A stretch of DNA of 64,000 nt from Angomonas deanei (Eukaryota; Euglenozoa; Kinetoplastea; Trypanosomatida; Trypanosomatidae). Below are positions 32,801-43,246 of this stretch, piece after piece. The stretch's first letter is position 1, and each line of letters opens with the position of its first letter. The DNA lies in contig LR877155.1 of the NCBI GenBank assembly GCA_903995115.1, forward strand, positions 436,501-500,500, read 5' to 3'. A program made the translations under genes and the position numbers. The notes below the pieces were generated by a model. The model worked only from the letters and a program-made list of their open reading frames with translations. It was not told the origin of the DNA and did not search any database.

Positions 32801-33689
32801 CACCTGCGTTCTTACAATTCCCGACTGCCAGGTCCACCTCAGTACTGGTAAGTGTTCTGGCTGTGTCGAACCCAACATCCTTTCCGAGGACGCCACCGCC
32901 TGCGTTGCTTCTCGGCCTGACTGCGTCAAGTATGCAAGCGACGGCAAGTGCATGGAGTGTAAAGACGGTAAGAGTGTTTCCAGCGATGCCGGTACCTGTG
33001 TTCCCACTATCCCTGACTGCAAAACACACCACAGCAGCGGCAACTGCACCGAGTGCCACCCGCCCTTCGTTCTCCCAGATGACTTCACGACCTGCGTCAC
33101 GCCCGTTCCGAACTGCACTGTTCACCTCCACACCGGCGTCTGCCGCACCTGCCTTGAGAATCTGACGACCTCCGTGGACAACACCTGTGTGGAGATCCTT
33201 CCAGGGTGCAAGGCGTATTCGGGTGAGGGAAGATGTAACCAATGTAACGATGGTTATGAAATGAACGGAAACGGCTGCGCGGCGGCCAAGGGCGGCGACG
33301 GCGGTTTACCCACCGGCGCCATCATTGGTATCGTCATCGCCGCGGTGGTGGTGTTACTGTTGCTGCTGTTACTCCTCTTGTTCCTGTGCTGCCGTCGCCC
33401 CAAGACGGCGTACGAGAGTGTGGACTGGCAGCACCGAAAGTCATCCGTGGAGTCCGATAAACACAAAGATATCGCGACGACAGAGGAGACGGAGGTGACG
33501 CAGTTCAACGACGGCGCCGCGACGGAAGCGAACCCACTTGATACACAAGACACCGAGTCCACCACCGCGTTAACCAAGCGAAAGTCTCGTCGTACGAGAA
33601 GTACCCGCCGCACGGAGGCGCTCGTCGCCGATATTGAGTTGGAAAACATGTATTCTGAACAGAATGAGATTGTCGAGGATGCCGTGTAG
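29894..33689 (+). CDS. Cysteine-rich type I surface protein, copy 1 (one frame break)
   Basis: A predicted cell-surface glycoprotein. The N-terminus (MLRFFVFLLLLGILCTHAG) is a signal peptide, which favours ATG 29894 over the in-frame ATG at 29822 in the leader. Next comes a beta-rich ectodomain of about 400 residues with N-glycosylation sequons, then cysteine-rich sequence, then 17 repeats of exactly 32 residues, each with four Cys (pattern C-x8-C-x2-C-x12-C), a degenerate end repeat, a transmembrane helix (AIIGIVIAAVVVLLLLLLLLLF) and a cytoplasmic tail of about 100 residues rich in acidic and Arg/Ser segments. The frame is broken at a G-run near 31290-31295; copy 2 has one G fewer and stays open. 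The ectodomain resembles adhesin-like beta-solenoid surface proteins, but I cannot assign a family. Its ligand is unknown. Confidence 0.8.
31476..33107 (+). repeat. Seventeen 96-nt coding repeats, surface gene 1
   Basis: Seventeen units of exactly 96 bases (32 codons). Variants fall into recurring types, for example PDCVKYAS.GKCTEC, PDCKTHLSTGKCSEC and PDCQVHLSTGKCS.C, in a loosely repeated order, pointing to duplication of multi-unit blocks. Antisense frames across this array stay open for more than 2 kb purely because of the repeat and its composition. Confidence 0.95.
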
Positions 33690-34614
33690 GCAACGTCTAC
33701 CAGCAAGAAGTAAAAAAAGTGTACCAACACGTTTTTTTTTTTTTTTCGTTCGTTCTGTGCTTGAAGTTGCAACTGCCGTCACGGATATCGAAAACAAACA
33801 AACAAACAAACAAAAGTGAAAACTTCGTAAGATGAAGTAACCGAAAAAAGTGTGATCGGCAACACACTGAAAGAGACCGCAGTTTACCAAGCCAAGCATC
33901 CAAGGGAGTACAGCCGCACCTAAGATGTCAAATAGTGCCCTGGAAAAGTAATACAGAGCGTGTTTTGTTTGCGCGTCTTTTTATCTTTTTTTTTCCCCTC
34001 TCCCCCCTCCCCCCCCATGCTGATCCGAGGAGAATTATAACCGACACATATTTCTATTTGTTCTTGTGCATACGATTCGTTAGTAGATGTATAAAGGTGA
34101 TAAAGTTAAGTGACTAGCGTACCTGAACAGGGGAGAAAGCACATAAACAAAAAAATAAATAAATAAAATGAAATGGCAACAGTAACAGTAAATAAGTGGT
34201 TAAAAGTGAAAACGTAAACTGTAGCTGGATAAATGAATAAACGGAATTTTTTTTTTTTTTTTTAATGGTAAAGTACAATATTCAAAAGTTTTTGTTCATT
34301 TTGTTTCGTAAACGTTTTTTTATTGATATTTTCCGTAGAAGACAATTGCTCCTTGTTTTCTTTTCTTTCGGTTGTTTGCGTGCGCTTTTCAACACCAATA
34401 ACGTCCGCTTTCATTCCCTTCCCTCTTTTTATTTTATTTCTCGTCCATAGTCATTTTTTTTTTTTTTGTGCTTTCTGTGTATTTTTTCTTTTCAGTTTCC
34501 AAACAAACTCTGTAGAGACTTTATTTTAATTTTCCTTTCTTATTGAGTTCCATTCATTCCTTGAGTTTTTTTTTTTTTTTTTTAAACATAAATACATTTA
34601 TTTTTCGTATACGC
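33690..34614 (+). other. Spacer, duplicated in part after surface gene 2
   Basis: Mixed-composition 3' region followed by poly-T leader. Short stretches (AAATAGTGCCCTGGA near 33930, GTATAAAG near 34088, C/T-rich tract 33985-34018) recur in the same order after copy 2 at about 38055, 38231 and 38116-38140. The duplication therefore included the 3' UTR. No separate gene seen. Confidence 0.6.
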
Positions 34615-37600
34615 ATGTATACACATTTGCTACGAGTTCTTTCCTTCCTACTTTTGTTGGGAATCGTTTGCTCCCATGCCGGCACCATTGACTTCCCTAC
34701 CGCGGATGAAGTCATTGCCGACCAAACCTTCGATAATCATACCATTAACTTTACAAAAGTCTACGCGAACGGTGCCACAATTGTGATGGATGTGACCGGC
34801 TCCACCGTGGTCGGGGCTGGCCTCCGTATCCAAGGAACTTACAGCGTGCCCCCTGACGTGGGGTATGATCGAGTAAACTTTACAATGCGTGACACCACGA
34901 TTGAGGACACCACTATCTTTATTCAAGGCTACTTCCCTCGTAACTCCACCGTCCGCATCAGCGGTACCACCGCCACCATGAAGTCCGCCACGCCAGTGTT
35001 CAGCTTGGTGGGGCACGCCCCGGTGTTCTGGGTAACGCTCTTTATCGAGGACACCAAGGCTACCTGGGCCGACGCCACGAAGAATGATGCAGTCATGCGG
35101 TTGGGCGGTGAGCTCCGTCACTGGCTCAATGAAGGAGGTGCCTTCTACTTTGTGCGTACCACCGCGACGAGGGCTGCCAGTATTGTGAAGGTGGTGAACC
35201 CTCTCTGTACCAGACACTTTGATTCCGATTACAATATTGAATTTTTTTCCGAACCGTTCGAGTACTGTATTGATGTTTACGAAGGTTTCTTCACCATTGA
35301 CTATGCCACATGCTACGATTGTACCGAGGCCCTGTACCTCGCGGAGAGTGCCTGTTCTTTCGGTTGCGTCAACGGCATGGTACGCTTCTCCAACAACACG
35401 ATCACTGGTGGAAAGCCTTTTATGAAGTGTGCCGATCCTTCCCACTGCATGCGCTGCCTCGACAACGGCAACTACATCCTCTCCGGTATCTACACGGAGG
35501 GCTATCTCTTCGACAAGAGTGACTACTCCGGGGATGCCAACATTATTGAAGTGGAAAAGTGCAAGCTTACCATAAGTCACATCAACGCCAAAGCCATTCA
35601 CCCGCCTCAACTGAATAACGCCCCGAACTACTGGTCTGTGAACAACTCACAAGAAATAGCCGTAATGGAAAATGTAACGCTGGATGGGAAGAAGGTGGCA
35701 CCGACTCTGGAAGCGTACAACGCGGTGGGCCTTAACCCTACCCACGTGAACGACAACGGTGTGCTGAAGGAGAAGCGCGCGTCGACGGACTTGGGCAACA
35801 TTGGTGACCCCAGTATTGGTAATTGTCAGGCCGGCAAGTATGAGAGCGTCAAGTGGGAGCCGGATCCGCTGAAGCCCGGCGTCAACTGGCGCCCCCAGTG
35901 CGTCTGCAAGGCTGGCTATGTGGAGCCGTACTGTACGATCACTTATGACCCGATTCTCTACAACAGCGGCTACACGTACGCCCCGCCGGCGTGCGCGGTG
36001 GCGAACTGCAACAGCTGCCAGTGGGGGTACAGCGACATCTGCTCCGTCTGCAAGGCCGGCTACAAGCTGAGCGGCAAGACGTGCGTGGCGAAGGGGTGCA
36101 ACCCCGCCCCGTGCCAGCAGTGCGTGTTCGACAGCGAGACGGCGTGCGCGGTGTGCAAGGCGGGGTACAGTCTCGCGACTGACGACACCGTCTGCGTCAC
36201 GACCATCCCCAACTGCAAAACGCACCTGAGCACTGGTAAGTGTTCGGAGTGCCTTTCCCCCTACATCTTTTCGGAGGACGCCACCGCCTGCGTTGCTTCT
36301 CGGCCTGACTGCGTCAAGTACGCGAGCAACGGCAAGTGCACGGAGTGTAACGACGGTAAGAGTGTCTCCAGCGACGCCGGTACTTGCGTTCCCACTGTCT
36401 CCGACTGCAAGACACACCTCAGTACTGGTAAGTGCTCTGAGTGTAATGACGGTAAGAGCGTCTCTGACGACGGAACCACCTGCGTTCCTACCATCCCCGA
36501 CTGTAAGACGTACCTCAGTACCGGCGAGTGTACGGAGTGTAATGATGGTAAGAGTGTCTCCGTCGAAGCCACCACGTGTGTTCCCACCATCCCTGACTGC
36601 CAGGTCCACCTGAGCACCGGCAAGTGCTCCGGCTGTGTCGAACCCAACATCCTTTCCGAGGACGCCACCGCCTGCGTCAAGCCCCTAGATGATTGCGTCA
36701 AGTATGCAAGCGACGGCAAGTGTACGGAGTGTAATGACGGTAAGAGTGTCTCCAACGATGCCAGTGCCTGTGTTCCCACTATCCCTGACTGTCAGGTCCA
36801 CCTGAGTACTGGTAAGTGTTCTGAATGTACGGCTCCCTCCGTGCTTTCCGAGGACGCCACCGCCTGCGTGTCCACCTTACCTGACTGCGTCAAGTACGCG
36901 AGCGACGGCAAGTGCACGGAGTGTAACGACGGTAAGAGTGTGTCTGACGATGGAACCACCTGCGTTCCTACCATCCCCGATTGCGAAACACACCTCAGTA
37001 CTGGTAAGTGCTCTGAGTGTAATGACGGTAAGAGCGTCTCTGACGACGGAACCACCTGCGTGGACACTGTTCCTAACTGCAGGACACACTCGAGCACTGG
37101 TGTGTGTGTTGAGTGTAAAGACGGTAACAGCTTTTCCAGCGATGTCACCACGTGTGTTCCTACTATTCCTGACTGCAAGACACACCACAGCAGCGGCAAC
37201 TGCACCGAGTGCCACCCGCCCTTCGTTCTCCCAGATGACTTCACGACCTGCGTCACGCCCGTTCCGAACTGCACTGTTCACCTCCACACCGGCGTCTGCC
37301 GCACCTGCCTTGAGAATCTGACGACCTCCGTGGACAACACCTGTGTGGAGATCCTTCCAGGGTGCAAGGTGTATTCGGGTGAGGGAAGATGTAACCAATG
37401 TAACGACGGTTATGAAATGAACGGAAACGGCTGCGCGGCGGCCAAGGGCGGCGACGGCGGTTTACCCACCGCCGCCATCATTGGTATCGTCATCGCTGCT
37501 GTTATTTTGTTGCTGCTACTGCTGTTACTCCTCCTGTTCCTGTGCTGCCGTCGCCCCAAGACGTCGTACGAGAGTGTGGACTGGCAGCAGAGGCAGTCCC

Positions 37601-37845
37601 CGGTGGATTCCGATAAACACAAAGATATCGCGACGACGGAGGAGACGGAGGTGACGCAGTTCAACGACGGCGCCGCGACGGAAGCGAACCCACTTGATAC
37701 ACAAGATAATGAGGATGTGACCGCTGTGGCAAGACGAAAGTCTCGTCGTGCGAGAAGTGTCCGCCGCACGGAGGCGCTCGTCGCCGATATTGAGTTGGAA
37801 GATATGTTTTCAGCGCGGAATGAGATTGTCGAGGATACCGTGTAA
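34615..37845 (+). CDS. Cysteine-rich type I surface protein, copy 2 (intact)
   Basis: Intact tandem paralogue of the preceding gene. I chose ATG 34615, which gives the signal peptide MYTHLLRVLSFLLLLGIVCSHAG; the in-frame ATG at 34543 lies in the leader. The ectodomain is almost identical to copy 1 over the first 480 residues, including much silent DNA. Eleven exact 32-residue four-Cys repeats follow, then the same end repeats, transmembrane helix and cytoplasmic tail. Tail differences cluster in one segment (EDVTAVARRKSRRARS versus ESTTALTKRKSRRTRS). The near identity at both ends with a differing repeat number indicates recent duplication plus unequal exchange. Probable role is at the parasite or cell surface; whether adhesive, receptor or coat cannot be told from sequence. 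Confidence 0.85.
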   Translation: MYTHLLRVLSFLLLLGIVCSHAGTIDFPTADEVIADQTFDNHTINFTKVYANGATIVMDVTGSTVVGAGLRIQGTYSVPPDVGYDRVNFTMRDTTIEDTTIFIQGYFPRNSTVRISGTTATMKSATPVFSLVGHAPVFWVTLFIEDTKATWADATKNDAVMRLGGELRHWLNEGGAFYFVRTTATRAASIVKVVNPLCTRHFDSDYNIEFFSEPFEYCIDVYEGFFTIDYATCYDCTEALYLAESACSFGCVNGMVRFSNNTITGGKPFMKCADPSHCMRCLDNGNYILSGIYTEGYLFDKSDYSGDANIIEVEKCKLTISHINAKAIHPPQLNNAPNYWSVNNSQEIAVMENVTLDGKKVAPTLEAYNAVGLNPTHVNDNGVLKEKRASTDLGNIGDPSIGNCQAGKYESVKWEPDPLKPGVNWRPQCVCKAGYVEPYCTITYDPILYNSGYTYAPPACAVANCNSCQWGYSDICSVCKAGYKLSGKTCVAKGCNPAPCQQCVFDSETACAVCKAGYSLATDDTVCVTTIPNCKTHLSTGKCSECLSPYIFSEDATACVASRPDCVKYASNGKCTECNDGKSVSSDAGTCVPTVSDCKTHLSTGKCSECNDGKSVSDDGTTCVPTIPDCKTYLSTGECTECNDGKSVSVEATTCVPTIPDCQVHLSTGKCSGCVEPNILSEDATACVKPLDDCVKYASDGKCTECNDGKSVSNDASACVPTIPDCQVHLSTGKCSECTAPSVLSEDATACVSTLPDCVKYASDGKCTECNDGKSVSDDGTTCVPTIPDCETHLSTGKCSECNDGKSVSDDGTTCVDTVPNCRTHSSTGVCVECKDGNSFSSDVTTCVPTIPDCKTHHSSGNCTECHPPFVLPDDFTTCVTPVPNCTVHLHTGVCRTCLENLTTSVDNTCVEILPGCKVYSGEGRCNQCNDGYEMNGNGCAAAKGGDGGLPTAAIIGIVIAAVILLLLLLLLLLFLCCRRPKTSYESVDWQQRQSPVDSDKHKDIATTEETEVTQFNDGAATEANPLDTQDNEDVTAVARRKSRRARSVRRTEALVADIELEDMFSARNEIVEDTV
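36208..37263 (+). repeat. Eleven 96-nt coding repeats, surface gene 2
   Basis: Eleven units of exactly 96 bases, homologous to the 17-unit array of copy 1. Several neighbouring units match stretches of copy 1 nearly base for base. Confidence 0.95.
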
Positions 37846-38595
37846 ACAGGAAAAAAAAAAAAAAAAGCATATTTCACAAACAAACATGAAAAGTGTACCA
37901 AAAGGTTTTTTTTTTTTTTTTAATATTTGATACTGTAACTTTTGTTACAGACACAAAGAAGAAAAGACAAAGGATACATATAAATGGCGGTAAGACGAAA
38001 CAGCCGTGTGTACCATCTGACGTCCGGTGGGGCATAGTCGTTCTTAGGATGTTAAATAGTGCCCTGGACAGAATTTTAATGAACATTCTTTTTTTTTTTT
38101 TTTGTAGGAACGAATTCCTTCCCCCTTCCCCTCTCCCTTCTTCATTTTTTCCTTCGCGTTGGGCCGAAGAAAATGATATTAAGCGAGTGTTTTTTTTTTA
38201 AAATTTATTTTGGAAACCGTTTTTTCCTGGATGTATAAAGAAAAGGAAATAGTCGGGCAATTAACATAAGGGCAAAACACAAAAAACAAACATAACAAAG
38301 AAGATAAAAATGAAAAAGGACAAATACATAAACAAACATGTGAAATCACTTGAAAACCGTATACGGTAAAAGTTCGTGAAATGAAATGGGTGAATAGATA
38401 AGTGAAAAAAAAAAAAAGTTTCCATAGCTCAATTCTATTTTCTTCTTTTCCCCCTCTGCAAACTTGAAAAAAAGTAGTAATACCGATTGTGGCTGTGCTT
38501 AATAATCACGGTTCTTTCGTACTTTTTTTTTTTCTTTTTCTCCCATAAATAAAGATCAGAAAATAACAACAACAGTAAAAAAAAAAAAAATAATA
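37846..38595 (+). other. Spacer with 3' UTR shared with copy 1
   Basis: Contains the 3' UTR duplicate described for 33690-34614, a small hairpin (37933-37950) and the A/T-rich leader of the ligase gene. No gene seen. Confidence 0.5.
37933..37950 (+). promoter_or_regulatory. Small 3' UTR hairpin
   Basis: CTGTAAC, loop TTTT, GTTACAG: a perfect 7-bp stem 88 bases after the stop of surface gene 2. It is not found at the matching place after copy 1, so its importance is doubtful. Confidence 0.3.
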
Positions 38596-41500
38596 ATGAG
38601 CGCCGATCACGACGATGAATGGGTAACCGACGAGGAGGAAGAGCTCCAGGAAGAAGAAGAAGAGGAATCGGTAGACAGCAGTGAGGAGCGGGTCTGCTGG
38701 ATCTGCCGTGGGGCCGTCGGGGACAGCGGTTCCTCGTGCTACTGCGGCTGTCGTGGTTCGCTCTCTATCGTACACGACGACTGTATACGGGACTGGGTCC
38801 TGGGCCGTCAGGTGCGACCGGTGTGTGCCTCCTGCCGACTACCGTTCAAGGTGGTCTATCTCGATAGCGAGGGACGCCGCGTGATGGCACCGCAGGCCAT
38901 CTTAGCGGACAGACGGACCCGAGACCGGTTTATTCGAACTCAGTTTGCGCTGCCGGCGCTGGCAAAGTTGGGGTTCCTGGGCGTCGCCATCCTCGTGAAG
39001 GATTTGATGACGCCATTTTGTTTTGGTGCGACCTTTTATTTGATTTCCTACCTGTGCACGGCGACGTCTACCACCGTAGTAACGCCGTCGTCGGTGTTTT
39101 CACGTTGGAATGGGATGAATTGCACTGTTTTCGGGGCCCTATTTCTCCTTGCATTGAAAGTGGTACTCGCCCGCAGTTGGTCTGGCTGGATTGTGTTTTG
39201 GAAGATATTTTCACCAACCATCTTTACCGAGCACAACCACTACTCGTGTACGTACCGGGACAACAAGGATAGTACGAATAATACGAATATAAATCGAATT
39301 CAGCGAAAGAATCTTTCAGCGACCGATTTGATATTTTTCAATCCAAATATTACTTTCTATAAAGAGTACATATTAAAATACAAAAATGTCCACCACCTGT
39401 ACGAGTGGGTGGTGTACGTTGTGTTCGGGGCACTGCATGTCAACTACACGTATAATAATCTTTACAAGATTGAGGGAAGCAGTAGTGCACCGTACCAGAT
39501 GCTTCAGAATCAATTTGTAACGGAAGAGGACAACGAGGAGGAGAATGCGAATTTTCAGGCCATGGATCCCTTCCTCTCTGCCATGAACCGCACTGACAAC
39601 AGTGGCGTAGACGAGGAGGAACACCGTTCGTACTTCTTTTATGATTTGGAGTCCCTTCCTTCCTACGCATTTTTTGATCAGCTGATGACAGAATGCGGTC
39701 CACACTATCATAAAAAGTTTGTGTTGAATATTCGCAACAGCGTGGAAAAAAATGAAAATCCGAATAATAATGATGATCATGATGAGCGCCGTGTCCCAAA
39801 AAAGAGAGATTGGTATAGCACCTTATTTGACTTGCACGATGACATGCCCCCCTTGAAAACAAACATTGTCGAGTACATTTTGTTTCAACTTGCCTCCCTG
39901 CGTCTTTCCTTGTTGCTTCCGAAGAACTACCTCCAGCTGGTGTGTCTGTGGTGTAGAGAGGGCTTCTTGTGGCCAGCGTTCCTTTCCTTGTTTTACAATC
40001 TGTGTATCAAAAAGTTCTTGTGTGGTCTCCTGCTGCGACCGATGGTGGTGCTGTTTGGACGGTTGTGGGCGTGGGGTGCATTAAACACTTCCATAAACCG
40101 GTGGAAAGTAATAGGCTACCTCCTTCTTGCCGTCTGCTGCGTGGACGTGCTCGTTAGCGTGGTACGACAGTACCGTCGCCCGACAGGAAAGAAACCCGAA
40201 AAGAAAAAGAAGGAGAAGAAGGTTCGGGATGCCACCTACTATGAAACCTTCCGCTACCGCAGTGTCTTCTCCCGTCGGAGGACGTTCCGTCTGCGGCACG
40301 TCTTTCTGTATTACGTCCTGTATATCCTGGAGTTCATGACGTTCACTATGGTATTGCAACTGCTGCAAGGGATGACCATTGGCTATAGTCTTTCCCCCTA
40401 TGTGTTCCCCTACCGTAGCCTACCGCGCCCCTCGCCGGAGTTTACATTCCTTGGCACCATTTGGTATTATCTTTCGGATTATGTTAACTTTGGCGTGACC
40501 TACTGGACGCCGCTGTGGGTGGTGTTCTTTTATGCCCTGGGCGTCGTCGTCTCCTCCGTGATTGTGTTGGTCGACTCCATGATGTGCAGTGTCTGTGCGC
40601 CACTGTCGGATGTGTTTTTTATTCGAAGTCTCTGCATCAATTTTGAGGATGCCATCGAGATAGAAAGAGAAGTTTCCCGCGATGAGGAGGCAGAGGAGGA
40701 TCCTGTGAAAAAGGTGATCAATAGGCGAATTCGATTTTTAAATAATGACACTGAGACCGAAACCCCGTACGATGAGATTGCGGACCACTACAAGTGCTAT
40801 CGCCTCATGCTGACGCAGGTCAGCGAGTTCAACTGGAAGTTTGCTTTCCATTATATGAAAAGCTTTGGCCTTACCTTGTGCGTCGCCTTTTTGTTTTTCT
40901 CGCTCCCACTCCATCTCCTCGTACGGATGCACAACAAGACCCCACACGGTTGGGAAACGGAGATTGCCAAACACCAATATTTCAAGGACATGAACGAGTT
41001 GTTCTGGCCGGTCGAAAAGGCGGAATGGTCGGCAAAGTATCACCGGATATCTCAGCTGGAAAGTGTCCATGATGTGTCCTACTATACTTCGATGAAGTTA
41101 GGCTTCCCGCTGTGGTCCGTGAAAGGGACGTGGGATGAGACACTGAACAGCGCTGCGGGGCACTCGTCGCCGCCCAACTTGTACCGAAACGGCGTCTCGC
41201 TGCGGGTGTGGGTTCTTTGGCAGAAGGTGAACTTTTTGACGGAGGTGTTCTACTTTAATCGGGAAAAAACGCGCTTGCGGGGCCGACAGGACAAAATTGA
41301 ATCGCACTTGACGTACTACCCGCCAAACACGGTGCATGCGTTCGGTGGAGACCTCATCGGACGGGAGCAGCCGTGGAAAGGGTGGTGGTCTGCGGCGAAG
41401 CGGCTAGGGACGGAGTTTCTTGTCCATTTCACCTACGACTTGGGGAACTACGTCATAAAGTTTATCACCTCCGGCCCCCGACGACGCTACTATCAAGACA

Positions 41501-42900
41501 AACTGTTGTCGGTGAAGCTGAACCGAAACAAGACGGCGCGGGATATAGAACGCTTGATGACCCTACACGCCGACGTCGTCCGTGGTGGAAACATTACCGA
41601 TGAGGAAAGAAAGACTCAAATGATGGTGCTGCGGACGCTGGATTGGCTAAACCAGCTCGCCGAGGTGAATGCGTTTCAGTACGAAGAGTACAATTATACC
41701 CAATGGGCCAATCGCATCGGGAGTTTCGTCGACACCGCGGGCGTGTCCACCGAGGAGGAAACCATGCTAACTGGCGCCATTGCGAACTTGATTCACGGGA
41801 GAGACCGACCGTTCCCACCGCACCAAGACGTTGGCTGTCCGTTCGCCATCAATAACACCCGTCACATCACCGTCGATGACTTTTATTATCTCCTCGTCAC
41901 GCATTCTTTTCTTTATCGAATGACACACGCCGACTCGGAAAAGGTGAATATTTACAATGGTCAAAACCACAATGAGAATAATCAGTTAGTGAACTACCAC
42001 TCCCTAGCAGGGATGTTTATCATCCACTTCACCCCGTATGACGACACCTCGAAGATATACGACTATCTCTTCGTGCTGATCCGCGGCGGTTTGCTGCGAT
42101 ACCCCATCGTCTTCAACACTATCTTTCAAAATTACTTTGTGGTGATATTGTTGGTGTCCCTGTGTTTCAGCCTCTCTTATTTTCCCGTGCGGTTCACGCT
42201 GACCAAGGCCCTCTATCTGTTTCTTCGACACGTGCTGGTGTTGCGGATGTTCCCATCGATGGAGCCGTACTTTTTTACGGACGAGTGCGTCACCCGGACG
42301 GAGGAGTTTTTGGAAACGGTACGCAAAAAGAACATCAATGAAAACGGGGAGAGAGTCCCCGAGAACGAAAACGGATTTTTAGATATTATTTTGGAAAACG
42401 GCCCTAAAGTAGACCAATTTCCGGAGATCATGATTCCCCTTTCCAGGGTGCACTCGTCGCGGCTGGTGAGGCTCGAAAATGCCGAACAATGGGTGAGACC
42501 GAACTTGTTTCATCTCAAAAAGATGATCATTGCCGTCTCGTTGCTCCTGGCGACGATGACGCTGGTGTGGGGCCCGGCGCTGGTGGTGACGTACTACATC
42601 ACGCTACCCATGTTCGACCAGTCCAACCTCTTGATCGCCCTCCTCCTCAGCTATAATCTGTTTTTTCTCCTCTGGGGGTGCCGCCGGTTCGTGCTGGTCT
42701 TCCTTATCAGCACGTTCAGCGTCTTTATTCCGCTGCTGTGGGTGGCGGTGACGGTGGTGGAGGAGCTGTCGATGGTGATGGAATCCTACGCCATGACGAT
42801 GAAGGATATTGTCATGGGGATTACCACCCTGCGGCACCGGCGGCGGGTGGAGCCGTACTCGAAGGTGGAGTTGGAGATTGTGAAAACTAAACTACCTTAA
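38596..42900 (+). CDS. RING-CH E3 ubiquitin ligase, Doa10/MARCH6-like
   Basis: A 1,434-residue polytopic membrane protein. An acidic N-terminus leads into a RING-CH finger at about residues 34-82: CWIC, CYCGC, HDDC and CASC give the C4HC3 ligand set, with Trp in IRDWV. This is followed by a large body with many hydrophobic segments (around 115-150, 170-195, 460-520, 580-610, 640-680, 770-790, 1170-1210 and 1310-1400). A cytosolic N-terminal RING-CH plus well over ten membrane helices and this length is the plan of Doa10/MARCH6, the ER and inner-nuclear-membrane ligase of ER-associated degradation. Smaller MARCH ligases have only two helices. I cannot confirm the conserved Doa10 TD domain by eye. 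Confidence 0.75.
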   Translation: MSADHDDEWVTDEEEELQEEEEEESVDSSEERVCWICRGAVGDSGSSCYCGCRGSLSIVHDDCIRDWVLGRQVRPVCASCRLPFKVVYLDSEGRRVMAPQAILADRRTRDRFIRTQFALPALAKLGFLGVAILVKDLMTPFCFGATFYLISYLCTATSTTVVTPSSVFSRWNGMNCTVFGALFLLALKVVLARSWSGWIVFWKIFSPTIFTEHNHYSCTYRDNKDSTNNTNINRIQRKNLSATDLIFFNPNITFYKEYILKYKNVHHLYEWVVYVVFGALHVNYTYNNLYKIEGSSSAPYQMLQNQFVTEEDNEEENANFQAMDPFLSAMNRTDNSGVDEEEHRSYFFYDLESLPSYAFFDQLMTECGPHYHKKFVLNIRNSVEKNENPNNNDDHDERRVPKKRDWYSTLFDLHDDMPPLKTNIVEYILFQLASLRLSLLLPKNYLQLVCLWCREGFLWPAFLSLFYNLCIKKFLCGLLLRPMVVLFGRLWAWGALNTSINRWKVIGYLLLAVCCVDVLVSVVRQYRRPTGKKPEKKKKEKKVRDATYYETFRYRSVFSRRRTFRLRHVFLYYVLYILEFMTFTMVLQLLQGMTIGYSLSPYVFPYRSLPRPSPEFTFLGTIWYYLSDYVNFGVTYWTPLWVVFFYALGVVVSSVIVLVDSMMCSVCAPLSDVFFIRSLCINFEDAIEIEREVSRDEEAEEDPVKKVINRRIRFLNNDTETETPYDEIADHYKCYRLMLTQVSEFNWKFAFHYMKSFGLTLCVAFLFFSLPLHLLVRMHNKTPHGWETEIAKHQYFKDMNELFWPVEKAEWSAKYHRISQLESVHDVSYYTSMKLGFPLWSVKGTWDETLNSAAGHSSPPNLYRNGVSLRVWVLWQKVNFLTEVFYFNREKTRLRGRQDKIESHLTYYPPNTVHAFGGDLIGREQPWKGWWSAAKRLGTEFLVHFTYDLGNYVIKFITSGPRRRYYQDKLLSVKLNRNKTARDIERLMTLHADVVRGGNITDEERKTQMMVLRTLDWLNQLAEVNAFQYEEYNYTQWANRIGSFVDTAGVSTEEETMLTGAIANLIHGRDRPFPPHQDVGCPFAINNTRHITVDDFYYLLVTHSFLYRMTHADSEKVNIYNGQNHNENNQLVNYHSLAGMFIIHFTPYDDTSKIYDYLFVLIRGGLLRYPIVFNTIFQNYFVVILLVSLCFSLSYFPVRFTLTKALYLFLRHVLVLRMFPSMEPYFFTDECVTRTEEFLETVRKKNINENGERVPENENGFLDIILENGPKVDQFPEIMIPLSRVHSSRLVRLENAEQWVRPNLFHLKKMIIAVSLLLATMTLVWGPALVVTYYITLPMFDQSNLLIALLLSYNLFFLLWGCRRFVLVFLISTFSVFIPLLWVAVTVVEELSMVMESYAMTMKDIVMGITTLRHRRRVEPYSKVELEIVKTKLP

Positions 42901-43246
42901 TAATAAAAAAAAAAAAGAAAGAGAGAAGAGGGGGAAACCAATGCAGAATTTGTTATAGTAATTCATACCAATTTTAAAATAAAATAAAATTAACAAGCGT
43001 GTAAGTGGAATAGCAGAAAAGGATTTTTTTTCCCTTTTGACTACTTTTTTCTTCTCTTTCTCTCTTCACCTTTTGTTTTTTGCAGAAAGTTTTTTTAACT
43101 ATTTTTTTTTTTTTGCTTCTTTTCAATCGTTCACCCTTTTTTTTTTTTTTGCTGAAACGCATTCAAATATTTGCGATTTTTTTTTTTTCACCAAGAAAAA
43201 AAAAAAAAAAGACCTAAATAGTTAAATAAATACCCACACACCACGC
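42901..43246 (+). other. Spacer: poly-T tracts only
   Basis: Six or more polypyrimidine runs and an A-run (43196-43210) before the next ATG. Nothing else seen. Confidence 0.55.

Noticed and set aside
31206-33242. Very long open frames antisense to the surface-gene repeats (up to about 680 codons)
   Set aside because: They arise from the 96-nt repeat and its codon bias; they have no targeting, start context or family match and mirror the sense genes in both copies.
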